A DNA stretch of 64,000 nt, taken from assembly GCA_946699065.1 (NCBI GenBank), contig CAMPDV010002433.1, positions 1-64,000 on the forward strand, read 5' to 3'. The position numbers and the translations under genes were made by a program. Below the pieces are notes generated by a model that did no database searches, was not told where the DNA came from, and saw only the letters and a program-made list of their open reading frames with translations. Shown here one piece after another: positions 1 through 9,912 of the stretch. The stretch comes from Loxodes magnus. Taxonomy: Eukaryota > Ciliophora > Karyorelictea > Loxodida > Loxodidae. Numbering within the stretch: position 1 is the first letter of the stretch; each line of letters begins with the position of its first letter.

Positions 1-135
1 GCATCTAATTTAAGAAAATTTCGCACTTCTTTTTCATTTAATCAATAAAAAATCAATTGGAGGTGTTTATAAGAACTTTAAAAAATTTATTTTTAGAAAT
101 ATATTTTTAAGTTGTAAATTTAAATTGTTATTAAA

Positions 136-2292
136 TCATTCTCTTTTCTCCAATTTCACATACTTCAGAATCTATTCGTCTATTAAATTAAATAACTTCA
201 AGTCTCTTGGATCTTCTCTTTCGTTATTAAGAACTTAACTACAAAACTCTATTACTTTATCTAGTTCATTGTAAACTTAACTATTCTCGAACTTAAAGTC
301 TTTATTCGGCTTTAAAGAAGGATTCAATGTAAACTCGAAGTTACCTTACGATTTTATCTCACTTAGTCTAATTTTAGGTTTAGAAATATAATTAAAAACT
401 GTTAACTAATCTTCATTGAAGATTATAGTTTTCAGTTTCTCAAGTTCTATCAACTTTTTTACTAAAAAATCAGCTTACAAATAATCTTGAATTGTATCGT
501 TGGCTTTTTCTAAGAGTAAGAGCTTTTTCTGTTTTTTATTTAAAAATAAAGGTTAGTTCTTTTTGAAGAGACTAAGAAATTTATAAAAGTAGAACTAGAA
601 AAAGTTAACTTTGAAATGATCTTCCTTTTTTACTTTTTATTAAAAGTATCGACTCTTTTATTCACTAGACATGCGAAGCTTTATTTAACTCTTAGATGTT
701 TATAAAGGTTCTAAATTCTTAGAAGAATCAATATTTTCTTTATCTTAAATATTACTTTCGTTTAAAGTAGTTGAAAGAACATCCATTTCTTGTTAAGAAA
801 TAACTTTTTAACATGAAATAGATTTTTAATTCGATTTATTTTAGTCTTTCGTATTATCTTCATTTATAAGATTTTAATTTTAACATTTCATATTACTAAC
901 AATTTATGTCTTGTCAATTAAATCACTCTTAGACTCAATGGCTTTAATTTACTTATTTTTCAAATAATTACTAATGAACTCCCGAATTCCAATTTCTTAT
1001 TCTTAAATGTCGTTTTATTCTTCTTTTGTAAATTAATTTTAATTATTTTCAGGAGCAATTTAAGATAATTTACTTTTAGTTTCCTTTTTGCGTTCCTTTT
1101 TCCAATCTTACTCTTTTTAAGAGATTTAGATCACTTTAGATTAACTCTCAGATTCTTTCTCACTATTATTAATTTAAGTTTGTTGATTCTAGGTATTTTA
1201 ATTCAGTTTATTTTTTGCTTTTAAGGTTTAATCTATACTTTCTTAGAGATCTTCGAATTCAAAGATATCATTTATAAAGTTATATGTGAAAGCATATTTA
1301 GAGTATATTATTACAAGAGCTTGACTTAAAAGTATTATTATGTTAAGCACACCTCCTATTTAAGAAGCTACATCTTGAACCTTTTTATATCTTCTCTTAT
1401 ACTAAAGTATACTATCAGAAGAAAACATATCAAGAAAAAAAATGTAAGAACTCTTTTATTTTTAGTTTGAAACAGCCTCTGTTTAGGTTTTTTCAATTAA
1501 GACATCTTTAATCATTTATTAATTCTCCAGTAAAACTCCATCATCTGTTATTATTTCTAAAGATTTGAATAAAATAGAAGCATATTTGATCTGATATAAG
1601 TCTAGAGTTCAATAATACGTGTTAAGTATGTTCTATATTGGATTTTCGTAATTAGTAACATCAACTATTTTATCAGAGAAGTAAATACTTAAATATAGTT
1701 AATTAGCAATCATTCCCTCAATTTATTCTATTGGAGCACATATTATTTCTGAATCTGTTTCGTTTTTACACACTTTAACTTATATTCATATGCTGCTCAT
1801 GTTGATTTCAGTTCATCATCCTCCTATTTCAAAGGATTTTAAATCGAAGCATGTGGATAGTTAATAATTTGGATAAGGTTAGTGGAATTAGTCTTCGAAA
1901 CCTTTGAAGAAACTTTCGTTACATTAAGTTGTTGGAATCATATTACTAAAAGAGCCCGAAATATTAACTATAGTATATCCAGCTTCTATTGTAAAAAAGG
2001 AAGGAGGAATTTTAATAGTATCATTTTCATTAGTAAATGCAAAAGCGAAGGTGTAATTATTCATTCCAATTCATTATCAAGGACGTTTGTCTTATTTAAT
2101 CGTTTAAGTAATGATATTTGGATTAGTTTTGAGTATCATATCTTATCCCATATTTATGAAAGATAGTATAAAGAGAATATAAGTAAAGATGGACAAAATA
2201 ATTCCTAAGAGTGAATGAAATCCTTTTTATCTTTTGTATGAGAAATTAATAAGCATTGGATAAATATCAAAGAAATTAATAGGTCCATTCAT
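136..2292 (-). CDS. Two-pass membrane protein, copy E (left end of repeat unit 1)
   Basis: Read with TAA/TAG=Gln and TGA=Trp this gives about 718 aa from an ATG (2292) to a TGA (136-138), and the length is a multiple of three. The N terminus begins MNGPINFFDIYP, followed by a hydrophobic helix at about residues 28-47 ending near NMGQD. A central extracellular-type region has the conserved pair GGWW and spaced cysteines. A second helix (IGGVLNIIILL) follows near residue 310, then a Gln/Lys-rich charged region and a helical C terminus. This layout resembles a large ciliate family usually annotated only as putative transmembrane protein; the likeness is from memory of the family and its function is unknown. 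The gene faces outward, opposite its partner at 9913-12100, and shares at least 130 bp of 3' flank with it. I verified the frame in parts only, so compensating indels are possible. Confidence 0.72.
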
Positions 2293-2640
2293 TTTATTTT
2301 ATTAATTTATTAATTTATTAATTAAATATTTTTATTTAAACTTAATTTAAAATACTTAATTTTAAATAAAAATAACTATAAAATTATTTTACAAAGGCAT
2401 TTAATTTTCTTTAAAAATGTTTTATTCCTTTTATAGACAGAAGATAAATTTGCTGATTGACAAGTCTTATTTTATTTGAATCCAACATTACAAATGACAT
2501 TCGGGGTTAAATATTTCCGCCAATTTTCACATTACTAAGTAATCAATTTGACTTATGATTTCGATAAGAATTAGTTATTTGTAAAAATAGAAGCTTTTAA
2601 TATTTTTAATTTTTTAATTTTTTTATATAATAATACTTCT
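2293..2640. other. 5' flank of membrane gene copy E
   Basis: This AT-rich flank matches the flank upstream of copy D (about 37690-38010, other strand), including a shared GC-richer block reading AAATATTTCCGCCAATTTTC at about 2508-2527. The same block lies in inverse orientation near 37800. It presumably holds the promoter; I see no convincing core element. Confidence 0.5.
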
Positions 2641-2654
2641 AATTTAAATTTTAA

Positions 2655-2755
2655 ATATTCAGAGATCTTTGAGGAATTTCAAACTCGTGACCTCAGGACC
2701 AATTATTTGAATTAATCAGAATCAATCCCCTTGCTACTCCTCTACCGTCTTTCTT
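2655..2755 (-). other. tRNA-like, SINE-type sequence with degenerate pol III boxes
   Basis: This is a GC-richer island in AT-rich DNA. On the minus strand a box A-like TAGCAAGGGG is followed about 45 nt later by CGAGTTTGAAATTCCTC, which resembles box B and a T-arm. The acceptor stem does not close properly and the T-stem has a mismatch. A decayed tRNA-derived piece or a SINE-type head is therefore more likely than a working tRNA. Confidence 0.35.
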
Positions 2756-3004
2756 GCATGTTTTATCGTTTATCCTTTGGGCATTTATAGAACTGGCTAA
2801 AAAATAATTTTTTTTTATTAAACGTAAATTTTTTTTCTTAATTTCTGCTTTATCCACCTATATTAATTAATTTTCTATAGTTTTAAATCAAATCAGTATT
2901 TATGATTCTGTTTCCACAAACTTATCATTTTATTTTAGGAATCTTGGTCTTTTTATTCTAAATCTGAAATTGTGTTGGTTGGTTTCTTGAATCATATCCA
3001 TTGG

Positions 3005-3488
3005 AGAGATTTTTTTAATAAAACACAGCTAACCATTGGGAGTAAGCTTCAGAACCTGCTTCATCTGGAATCCTGAAGCTAAACTTAATGAGCGAACATA
3101 TTTTACTACTGAGACTATTTTGTTGAAGACACTATTTTGTTCCTGACATAAGTCTCCATGAAACTCTCTTACCATTTCAAGATATCTGCAATCTAAGTCT
3201 TGTAGGTTTCTGTTTTCGATTCTGAGCCTTTTTATTTCCTCTTTAAACTCTGAAAATCTATCAGAATTTAAGCCTGTTCCTCTTGATACTGCGACATAGT
3301 GAATTCTCTTACAGCAATTGCTTCTTACAACTCCAGCACTTTTCTTTGTTCTTCGTTGATCAGTGTGATTTGAGTTGCTTTTTAGCTTTCTATACCCATC
3401 TTTTGTATTATTAGAAGCGTTTCTTAGATCTGTTGCTGTTCGTATTGTCTACTCGTTCCTTATTTCTTGATTTCTTCAGGAGATGCAT
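3005..3488 (-). pseudogene. Frameshifted coiled-coil ORF of unknown family
   Basis: The region is clearly richer in GC than its surroundings. One frame reads ASPEEIKKQGTSRQYEQQQ and continues into EEQRKVLELQEAIAV. The coding signal then moves to another frame with FSEFKEEIKRLRIENRNLQD and ends near FQMKQVLKLTPNG. Both parts are heptad-rich, so the product would be a coiled coil broken by a frameshift. No zinc knuckle is seen. It lies inside the ~1.1 kb segment missing from the homologous flank of copy D and could be an ORF1-type protein of a retroposon. The function is not recognised. Confidence 0.45.
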
Positions 3489-3705
3489 AGAAATTTTTTT
3501 TAATATTTTTACCATTTTTATTAAATATTTATTTGTTTTTATTTATTTATTTTAAATTTATGATTTTTTTAAAATTTATTAATTTATTAATTCATTTATT
3601 TTTTAATATTTTTTCTTTTCTTTACATTTTTTTAATTTAATTTAAATTTATTTTAATATTTTAATTTATTTATTTTTTATAAAATTATAGAAAATATTTA
3701 CATTA

Positions 3706-4965
3706 CAAATGATTTTAGTTTCATATAATTTATAATTAATGTTCTTGATTTGTTTAATAATAATTAAAAATTTCTCACTTTTTTCATAGGAATTAAAATT
3801 GTAAATATCATTCTTTTAAAATAACTTCGTATTTAATAGCTTTTTATCTTTCCATTTTTGTTTTTATTGTAGTTATATTTACTTTAAGTTAAGTAATTTT
3901 TTTTAATATATATTAATACATTTAAATTAGAGACTTTTATAATTTCGATATTTTTAAAGAATGCATACTTAAAATTATAGAATGCAATATTTAAGTTTCA
4001 TTAATTTATAAGGCATAAGTATTTTAATTTAATAAAAAGTATTAAATTAATTAAATTAATTCTTAGAACTTATATATTTGTTAAGTTTTAATTTGGCTAA
4101 TTTCTTATTTCTATAAAAGTCTAAATTATTTTAATTAAATATACTATTTATCTTTTAACAATTTAGATCTAATTAATTTAACTTTTTATTTATATCACTA
4201 TATTTTTAAATTTACATTTTAGACTATTAAAAATAAATAACTTAAACACTCTAACTAATTTATTATTTAAAGTATCATAAATTGCTTTGCTTACGTTGCT
4301 TAGTTTAACCAAAAATATAAAAAATTAATATAATTAAAATTAGTAATAATAGTTATATTTTATCTTGCTAAATATCTATTTATAAATGCTAACTATTCTT
4401 ATTTTTAGGTTTAATTATAATTAATTTATGCTTATTATATTAATTTAAATAATTTAAGAGTCTATATAATTAAATATTTTCTAAAGACTTAAAATTATCT
4501 CATTCTTATTTTATCAATATTTTTCCATAAATATAACTAAGTATTATTTTCTAAAATATATAGAAATATCATTAGATAGATATAAATTAAAAAAATAAAG
4601 TTATTTTAAATAAAAAGATACTTTACTTTCTTAGAAATAAATAGTTTACTTTCTTACTTTCTAATAATATATAATTTATAATTTTATTTAAACTTATTAG
4701 TTTTATTATAGTTTTTATTATAAAAGTAAATAAATTAAAAATTTTATTTTACTATTAGTTATATCTTATTAAAAGCATAATACTTAAAACTTATATTAAT
4801 TAAGGAATATTTTTTATTTTATCTCTATTTTTGCTTAAAAGCAAAATAACTGTTTTTATCAAATATAATTACTTTATAATATCTATAATTATTATTCTGT
4901 TTAATAACTTAGTTCAGTAGAAATATATTAAAACCATATTTATACTTTCTAATATAAATCTTAAT
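3706..4965. repeat. Internal noncoding part of repeat unit 1, inverted match to 35.8-36.55 and 37.6 kb
   Basis: This is very AT-rich. It aligns in reverse orientation with 37590-37690 and then about 35800-36560, with shared strings around AATTTATGCTTATTATATTAA (about 4423-4443). It is part of the large unit duplicated in this window. I see no gene in it. Confidence 0.55.
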
Positions 4966-5809
4966 TAAAAAAATGAAAATTGTGCGGTAAAAACGGAATA
5001 GTTGATTTGCTTTTCTAGAAACTAAAATAGAAAAGCCAAAAGAAAGGCGGGCAAATAAAAATAAAAGTAGATTACTAAATCAGAATCCAGTTCTTCTTCC
5101 AAAGATAATGTGATGGTTGGAATATAATAAGTAGAAGAATAAAAAAATGACCCATATTAAAAACTCTAAAATTAAGTTGAGCAAATGAAAAAATAAATTT
5201 CCTGATACGAAGAAACCATATATAACCAAAGCATATAAATAAGAGAACTTATGATAGTATTGATTTTCAGGATAATGAATTAACAATCTTAAGAAAATAA
5301 CTAATATAAAATCAATTAATAACAGAAGAATAATTATGAAGATAATCTTAATCAAATTTACCCAATAATCAAATAATGAAATTAGAAAAAACTCCAACTT
5401 AAATAAAAAAAGAAGAAATCTCATAAATGGAAATTTAAGATCAGAATATAATAAAAAGATTAGAAAAGATAGAAAACAAGATATTTTAAAAAAATTAATC
5501 GAGATAAGAATTTAAACAATGAGAATACTGCAAATCAAGTTTTATTTATTAAGGAAATGCATAACCTGGAAAAAACTTAACGAAAAAGAACAAAACAGAA
5601 CACGAACTTAAAAAAAATATTTGAATTACATCAAAAGGAATTTATAAGAGAAAAAATATTTGCTAGATAGACGGAGAATCAACAGTGGCTACCTACCACT
5701 TAATCAAGAAGGTCGTGGTATCTATCCTCGTTAAGAAAATGGCAGCAAGTACCTGGTTGAAATCCTAGAGAATGGTAAACTCTTTTTTACATTTAGTTTA
5801 TAATTAATT
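4966..5809 (+). mobile_element. Gag-only element with 15-bp target-site duplication
   Basis: AATATAAATCTTAAT (4951-4965) and AATATGAATCTTAAT (5810-5824) flank this 844-bp segment. The homologous place in unit 2 (35938-35952, minus strand) has a single AATATGAATCTTAAT and lacks the segment. The insert holds one gag-like ORF whose relatives lie at 57.8, 60.2 and 63.1 kb. Filled site, empty site and duplication together support insertion, probably by target-primed reverse transcription using another element's enzyme. The mechanism is inferred. Confidence 0.72.
4993..5790 (+). pseudogene. Gag-like (ORF1-type) protein, decayed copy
   Basis: The frame starts at ACG where sister copies have ATG (T-E-Q in place of M-E-Q), so the start appears lost. 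It has a basic N-terminal stretch (RNQNRKAKRKAGKQ), the family serine run with VMVG (SSSSSKDNVMVG), then a coiled coil with YEETIYNQSIQIRELM. The zinc-knuckle region is degraded; only a YCKS remnant is visible near 5527. The family WIT-x-x-G-x-Y motif (WITSKGIYK) and the C-terminal basic segment remain, though in shifted frames. Relatives: 57835-58620, 60240-61042 and 63135-63917, all on the minus strand. Confidence 0.6.
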
Positions 5810-5824
5810 AATATGAATCTTAAT

Positions 5825-6011
5825 CTCTTTTTAAATGTAGAAATCTATTTATTTTATTTAATTTAGATTTAGAATTACTAAAATATAAATTTTAGGTTTT
5901 CTCTCATCTTAAAATATTCACTATTTATAAAATATTCTATTTTTAGATTTCAATAATTTTATATAAATATATATAAATAAAAGAGTAGTTAATAATAAAT
6001 AAATAAGAAAA
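5825..6011. other. AT-rich spacer of repeat unit 1
   Basis: This aligns loosely with 35770-35935 read in reverse. I see no gene or RNA in it. Confidence 0.35.
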
Positions 6012-6345
6012 GAGAGTGCGTTGCACCTTAATGGCGCGCAGTTCTTTAATAAAGATTTTTAAAATAAATTCTTTTTTCTGAAGTCTTCTACAGTGCTAGC
6101 ATTCCTTTATGAGTCTTGTCTTCAATAGGGCCGAGATCAGAATGCTCTCTTAGTATCTAACATCTTTCTTCGGTCCGATTATTCGGCCTTGTTAAGAAAT
6201 TGGAGTTTATGCACATGGAGATTCATTCAATACTCATGATAGTCCTTGCTTTAAGAAAAGCTGATAACTAGGAAATCACCTATGCACAAATTAAAGGGCA
6301 ATTTAGTGTAAACTTCATGGTGAAAGCTTAGATATCCTAAAATGT
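6012..6345 (-). mobile_element. Deleted LINE or SINE-like remnant next to an empty coiled-coil site
   Basis: On the minus strand this ends in GTGCAACGCACTCT, like the 3' ends of the LINE copies at 28.62 kb and 15.5 kb (the CRC(T)CT ends). About 80 bp upstream is GAAGACAAGACTCATAA, matching the LINE 5' region at 33.13 kb. A LINE with its middle removed, or a SINE built from its two ends, would look like this. The remainder (about 6150-6345) matches 34570-34690 joined directly to 35608-35760, without the coiled-coil ORF found between them at 34.7-35.6 kb. Confidence 0.45.
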
Positions 6346-7013
6346 TTTATATTAGTTTTTTAACATTATCAAGAGTAGTTAAAATATTAATATTTAATAA
6401 AATAATAACTTTAGCAGAAAATAAAAAAATAAGCATTTTACTTTTATTTTATGAAAAATACATTTATTAGTTATTAAAGAAAGCTTATACGAAACTTTAT
6501 ATTACTAAAAATATTTAAATAGAATTATTATAATTTTTAAATATTAAGTATTAGAAACTATGTAAAACTCTAATCTTTATTAAATTAAATATTTGTAGCC
6601 TGTATATTATATGCATCATATTTAATTTGATTATTAATTATTTTCAAAATTTTAAATAAAATTTTATTTTATTTTATTAAAATAAATAACTTAATGTAAG
6701 GATTAAAAAACACATTTATTTATAAAATTATAAAAAATATAGCTTTCATTTGAAGTCAATTTAATTACTGCGATTATTCCTTTTTAAAGATTTCATATTA
6801 ATCCATTGCAAATAAAATTTAATTTAAATTTAATTACTGAATGTTTTAATATGCTGAAGAATAAACTTAAATATAAAAAACTAAATATATAAAAATAATT
6901 AAATAATTAGATTAAAGAGTTAATATAAATATAATAATAATTCATTAATTTAAATAAATGTTAGACTCTTAGCTTTAAATATATTAAATATTTTATTATA
7001 AAATAGAAATTTC
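6346..7013. other. AT-rich internal part of repeat unit 1
   Basis: From about 6690 (TGTAAGGATTAAAAA) the sequence matches 34020-34235 in reverse and a detached fragment at 18510-18700. No gene is seen. Confidence 0.4.
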
Positions 7014-7271
7014 TCATCGTATCACGTATTTTTTCCTTAAATACTCCCTAGAATGTAATTAATAACTTTATAAATACATTTAGATCTTCGATTCTTCATC
7101 TATTAATTGCTTCAGTTCTTCTTTACTTAACTTATTCTCAATCTGTTAAACTTTGTAATCGTGGGAAAACAAATATTCCTAAGAGTGGTAGTAATAGCAT
7201 ATATTTCTAAGATTCTTGATTTCTTCTTTCTATTCCTTTTTCAGTTATTTTTGTTGCTCAACTTCCATCAT
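7014..7271 (-). CDS. Small coiled-coil ORF of the repeat unit, copy 1
   Basis: From ATG-ATG (7271) to TGA (7014-7016) this gives 85 aa, beginning MMEVEQQKQLKKEQKEEI and continuing NLRNICYYYHSQEYLFSHDY, then a Lys/Glu-rich tail. A homologue at 33649 lies at the same place in unit 2, so the ORF is part of the unit. Upstream of the ATG another frame reads EASKLKERKLEDL and is also similar between copies. The real gene may therefore start earlier and be joined by an intron or a frameshift. Function unknown. Confidence 0.5.
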
Positions 7272-8280
7272 CACTAAAGGTCATTCATAAATCCTCTAAT
7301 TTTCTTTCTTTTAATTTAGAAGCTTCAAGATTTAAAAAATCAAAAATTTAAATAAGCAAGTAACTTGAAATTTATATATTTTATAGATTTATATAATTTA
7401 ACTGCTAAGCTCAAACTTAAAAAATTAAAGTTTCTCCATAACTTTCTCTTACTTAAAAATTGCAAAAAAAATAATAATATTTTTTAAACTTAACTTGCAG
7501 CAAAATTAATAATCTTACTCTTTCTTGTAGTAAAAACTAAATTTAGGTTTTAGCATAATAAAAATAAATAATAAGATAATTACTTAATTTTATTAAATGT
7601 TAATATTTAAATAAGATAATTAATTAACTGCTCTTTAATTTTAAATACTTTATTATTTAAATTTTATTGATAAGTAGAATAATCTTTTAAATTAGTTTCA
7701 AAAATATTTTAGGATTAAAAATAATTAAAAATATCCATTAAATAGCTAAAATTATAACTTTTATTTATTTTATCTAAAATAAATTAAAATGTTTCATCTT
7801 TTTAGTTATATTCATCTTAAAATATTTTAGTAAGCATATTAATGAATTTCTGTTTTATTTAAAATGATAGAAAAATATGATATATATAATCTAAAATTTG
7901 AGAATTATAAATTAAATAGGCTATTCAAATACGATTTATCCTTTAAAAAATATTCTAAAATAATTATTATTCCTTAATTTAGATATGTTAAAATTTCTCT
8001 AATATTATAATTGTAAATTTTATTGCTACTAACAAAATAAATTTTTAATTTACTAACTTAAAAATAAAAGTTATAACTAAAACATTTATTAAAAAATATT
8101 AAATATCATTAATAATTGAAATTATATATATAAAGTTAGATTATTTCTATAATAATGCCTTTTTATATGAAACATTAAATTTTAATATATATTTATTGTA
8201 ATTTCTATTTGGTAATTAAATTATATCAATTTGTATATGAAAAATATTTATTTATAAGCTCTAAAATTTGTTTTGCTTAT
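7272..8280. repeat. Noncoding spacer of repeat unit 1, holding the empty site of the 28.6-33.2 kb LINE
   Basis: AT-rich. 7665-8280 matches 27975-28600 in reverse and 7280-7650 matches 33270-33640 in reverse. The two halves of unit 2 are separated by a LINE, so the junction near 7647-7667 is the unoccupied insertion site. Confidence 0.6.
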
Positions 8281-8289
8281 ATTTAATCA

Positions 8290-8946
8290 CTTATAAAAGT
8301 TTGGTAGTTTTGCCACATTGGAAGCCCTTCTTAGATCTATACTCATGTTGGATAGTTTTTTGTAATTATTTTTCCTCCGTTCCCGTTAGTCTTTATATTC
8401 CTGTATATTGCTGAAACTTCATTTCTCAGATAATATCTGTCCATGTTTTGCCCTAAAATTTTATTTTCTACTTTCTTATTCTAGTCCAAGCGCTTCCCAT
8501 AAAACCTCATAGACAGATTGCAAAAGAGATGTTAACCTCTGTAGAATTTTAGATTTTTTCCTTATTTTATTCCTTTCGCGACGTGTCTTCTCAGCCTCTA
8601 TCTATCATCAGTAATCTATTTATTAAGAGAAGAATCTCTTACAGTTTTAGTAGAGTTTTCATCCAGTAGCATTTTCGAAGAATTATTTTTTGGATTGATT
8701 TACTAGCTATTACTAAAATCTGAGTTTGATAAGGAGATTTCTTGAATATCAGGAGCAACGATTTATAGTTCCTTAAACGACTGCTCTTATTCTATTGAGT
8801 TTTAGAAGTTAGAATTCCATTCTTCTTGAACTATAGGTCGATAATTTACTCTATTTTATTTTCTTTGAGCTTCATACCTCTTCTCCCTTTTTCGTCAAGT
8901 TAGTAGTTAAAAATGATTTTTGTAGGCCTGACATTTTTTTATAATA
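8290..8946 (-). pseudogene. Unit-encoded unknown protein (ORF2), copy 1, internally deleted
   Basis: This is homologous to 27013-27975 and 50270-51207. Conserved pieces in order: PTKIIFNY near the N terminus, a coiled stretch with LKENKIEQIIDLQ, then APDIQEISLSNS, and a basic cluster (KTRRERNKIRKK). The C terminus has GSAWTRI, KIKFQ and DRYYLRNEVSA followed by NGNGGK. Relative to the 27-kb copy about 310 bp are missing in the middle, with AGCT at the junction. A one-base deletion breaks the frame near TKTQQ, and the ATG seen in the 51-kb copy is absent. It is divergently arranged with the membrane gene at 9913. No known domain recognised. Confidence 0.55.
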
Positions 8947-9912
8947 AATGAAAAGAAAAATAACTTAAAATTAAAATTTGCATAATATTAATAAAATTAA
9001 AAAAGCTTAATTTAAAATAGTATAAATTTTAAGATTTAGTTTATTTATATTCTTAACTAAACCAACTATTACTAGCAAAAAAACTTTAGATTTTAAAATA
9101 AAATATTTTAAAGGTAAATTTCTTAAAGCTATTTAAAGTTTATAATTAATAACTTAAATAAAAATCTTAGGTTAAGTATAAAACTCTATTAAATTTAAAT
9201 TAAAAAATAAGAAAATTAAAGTATAGCAAAATACTATTTATTTTAAAATTAAAAGAGATTTAAATCAAAAGGATAATAATTAAATATAGAAGAAAGAAAA
9301 ATTAAATTATTATATTTTCTTTGTATATATCCTAAATATTGCAATAGCGTCTTTTCGGATTTACTTTCAAGGAAAATGCCTAATTTTAATATATTTAACT
9401 CTGACAAAGAAAAAATGGAAAGAGGTAAAAAATTGGGAATTTTAAACGAAATATAAGTAAAAAAACATGAAAATTTTAAATTGCATATGTATGAAAAAGT
9501 GAGAAAAAATTATTTTATTGCTTTAAATAAAATAAAAAAATTAATTTATACATTAAATGAAGTTAGCAGAATGAGATAATATTAAAAAACTTTTCTTTAA
9601 AATAAGAATGGAAACATTGCAAACTTATAATTTTAAAATATGATTAATTTTTATAGAATTAAAACTGAATCAAATCATTTACGTTTAAGCCATGAGATGT
9701 AATCAGCAAAAATACACACTTTTCTATCGTCATTATTAAAATTGAAAAATTATAAAAATAAATAAATTTAAAATAAATCCAATAATTATCTGAAAAAATG
9801 ATTTAAAATTTTTTAAATGAAAATACTTCTTATATTTAAAGAGATTTTTAACTAATTTTTATTTTTAAATTAATTTAAATAAAAAAATTTAATAATAAAT
9901 CTATAAAATAAA
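8947..9912. promoter_or_regulatory. Intergenic region between divergent unit genes, copy 1
   Basis: About 970 bp separate the unknown gene and the membrane gene. The region is conserved with 26014-27012 (reverse) and 51208-51746, including a block at about 9340-9400 and one at 9680-9760 holding the string CATTTACGTTTAAGCCATGA. Because it is kept in three copies, it likely holds a shared bidirectional promoter. I see no defined promoter motif. Confidence 0.4.

Larger units (their letters stand above)
2640..3705 (-). mobile_element. About 1.1 kb insertion carrying a coiled-coil ORF and a tRNA-like tail
   Basis: The flank of membrane gene E and the flank of copy D align on both sides of this segment (E 2500-2640 with D 37690-37800; E 3710-3810 with D 37590-37690). 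D has almost nothing between, so the segment was probably inserted into copy 1 or lost from copy 2. It carries a minus-strand coiled-coil ORF and, downstream of it in the same orientation, a tRNA-like stretch. I cannot define exact ends or a target-site duplication because both borders are low-complexity AT. Confidence 0.5.

Noticed and set aside
1882-2166. Standard-code 94-aa ORF, repeated at 10039-10323 and 38263-38445
   Set aside because: All are antisense shadows of the membrane-protein genes; the sense strand carries the conserved frame in five copies.
5080-5424. Standard-code minus-strand ORF of 114 aa, hydrophobic
   Set aside because: It is the antisense of the gag-like ORF on the plus strand, which has homologues elsewhere in the window.
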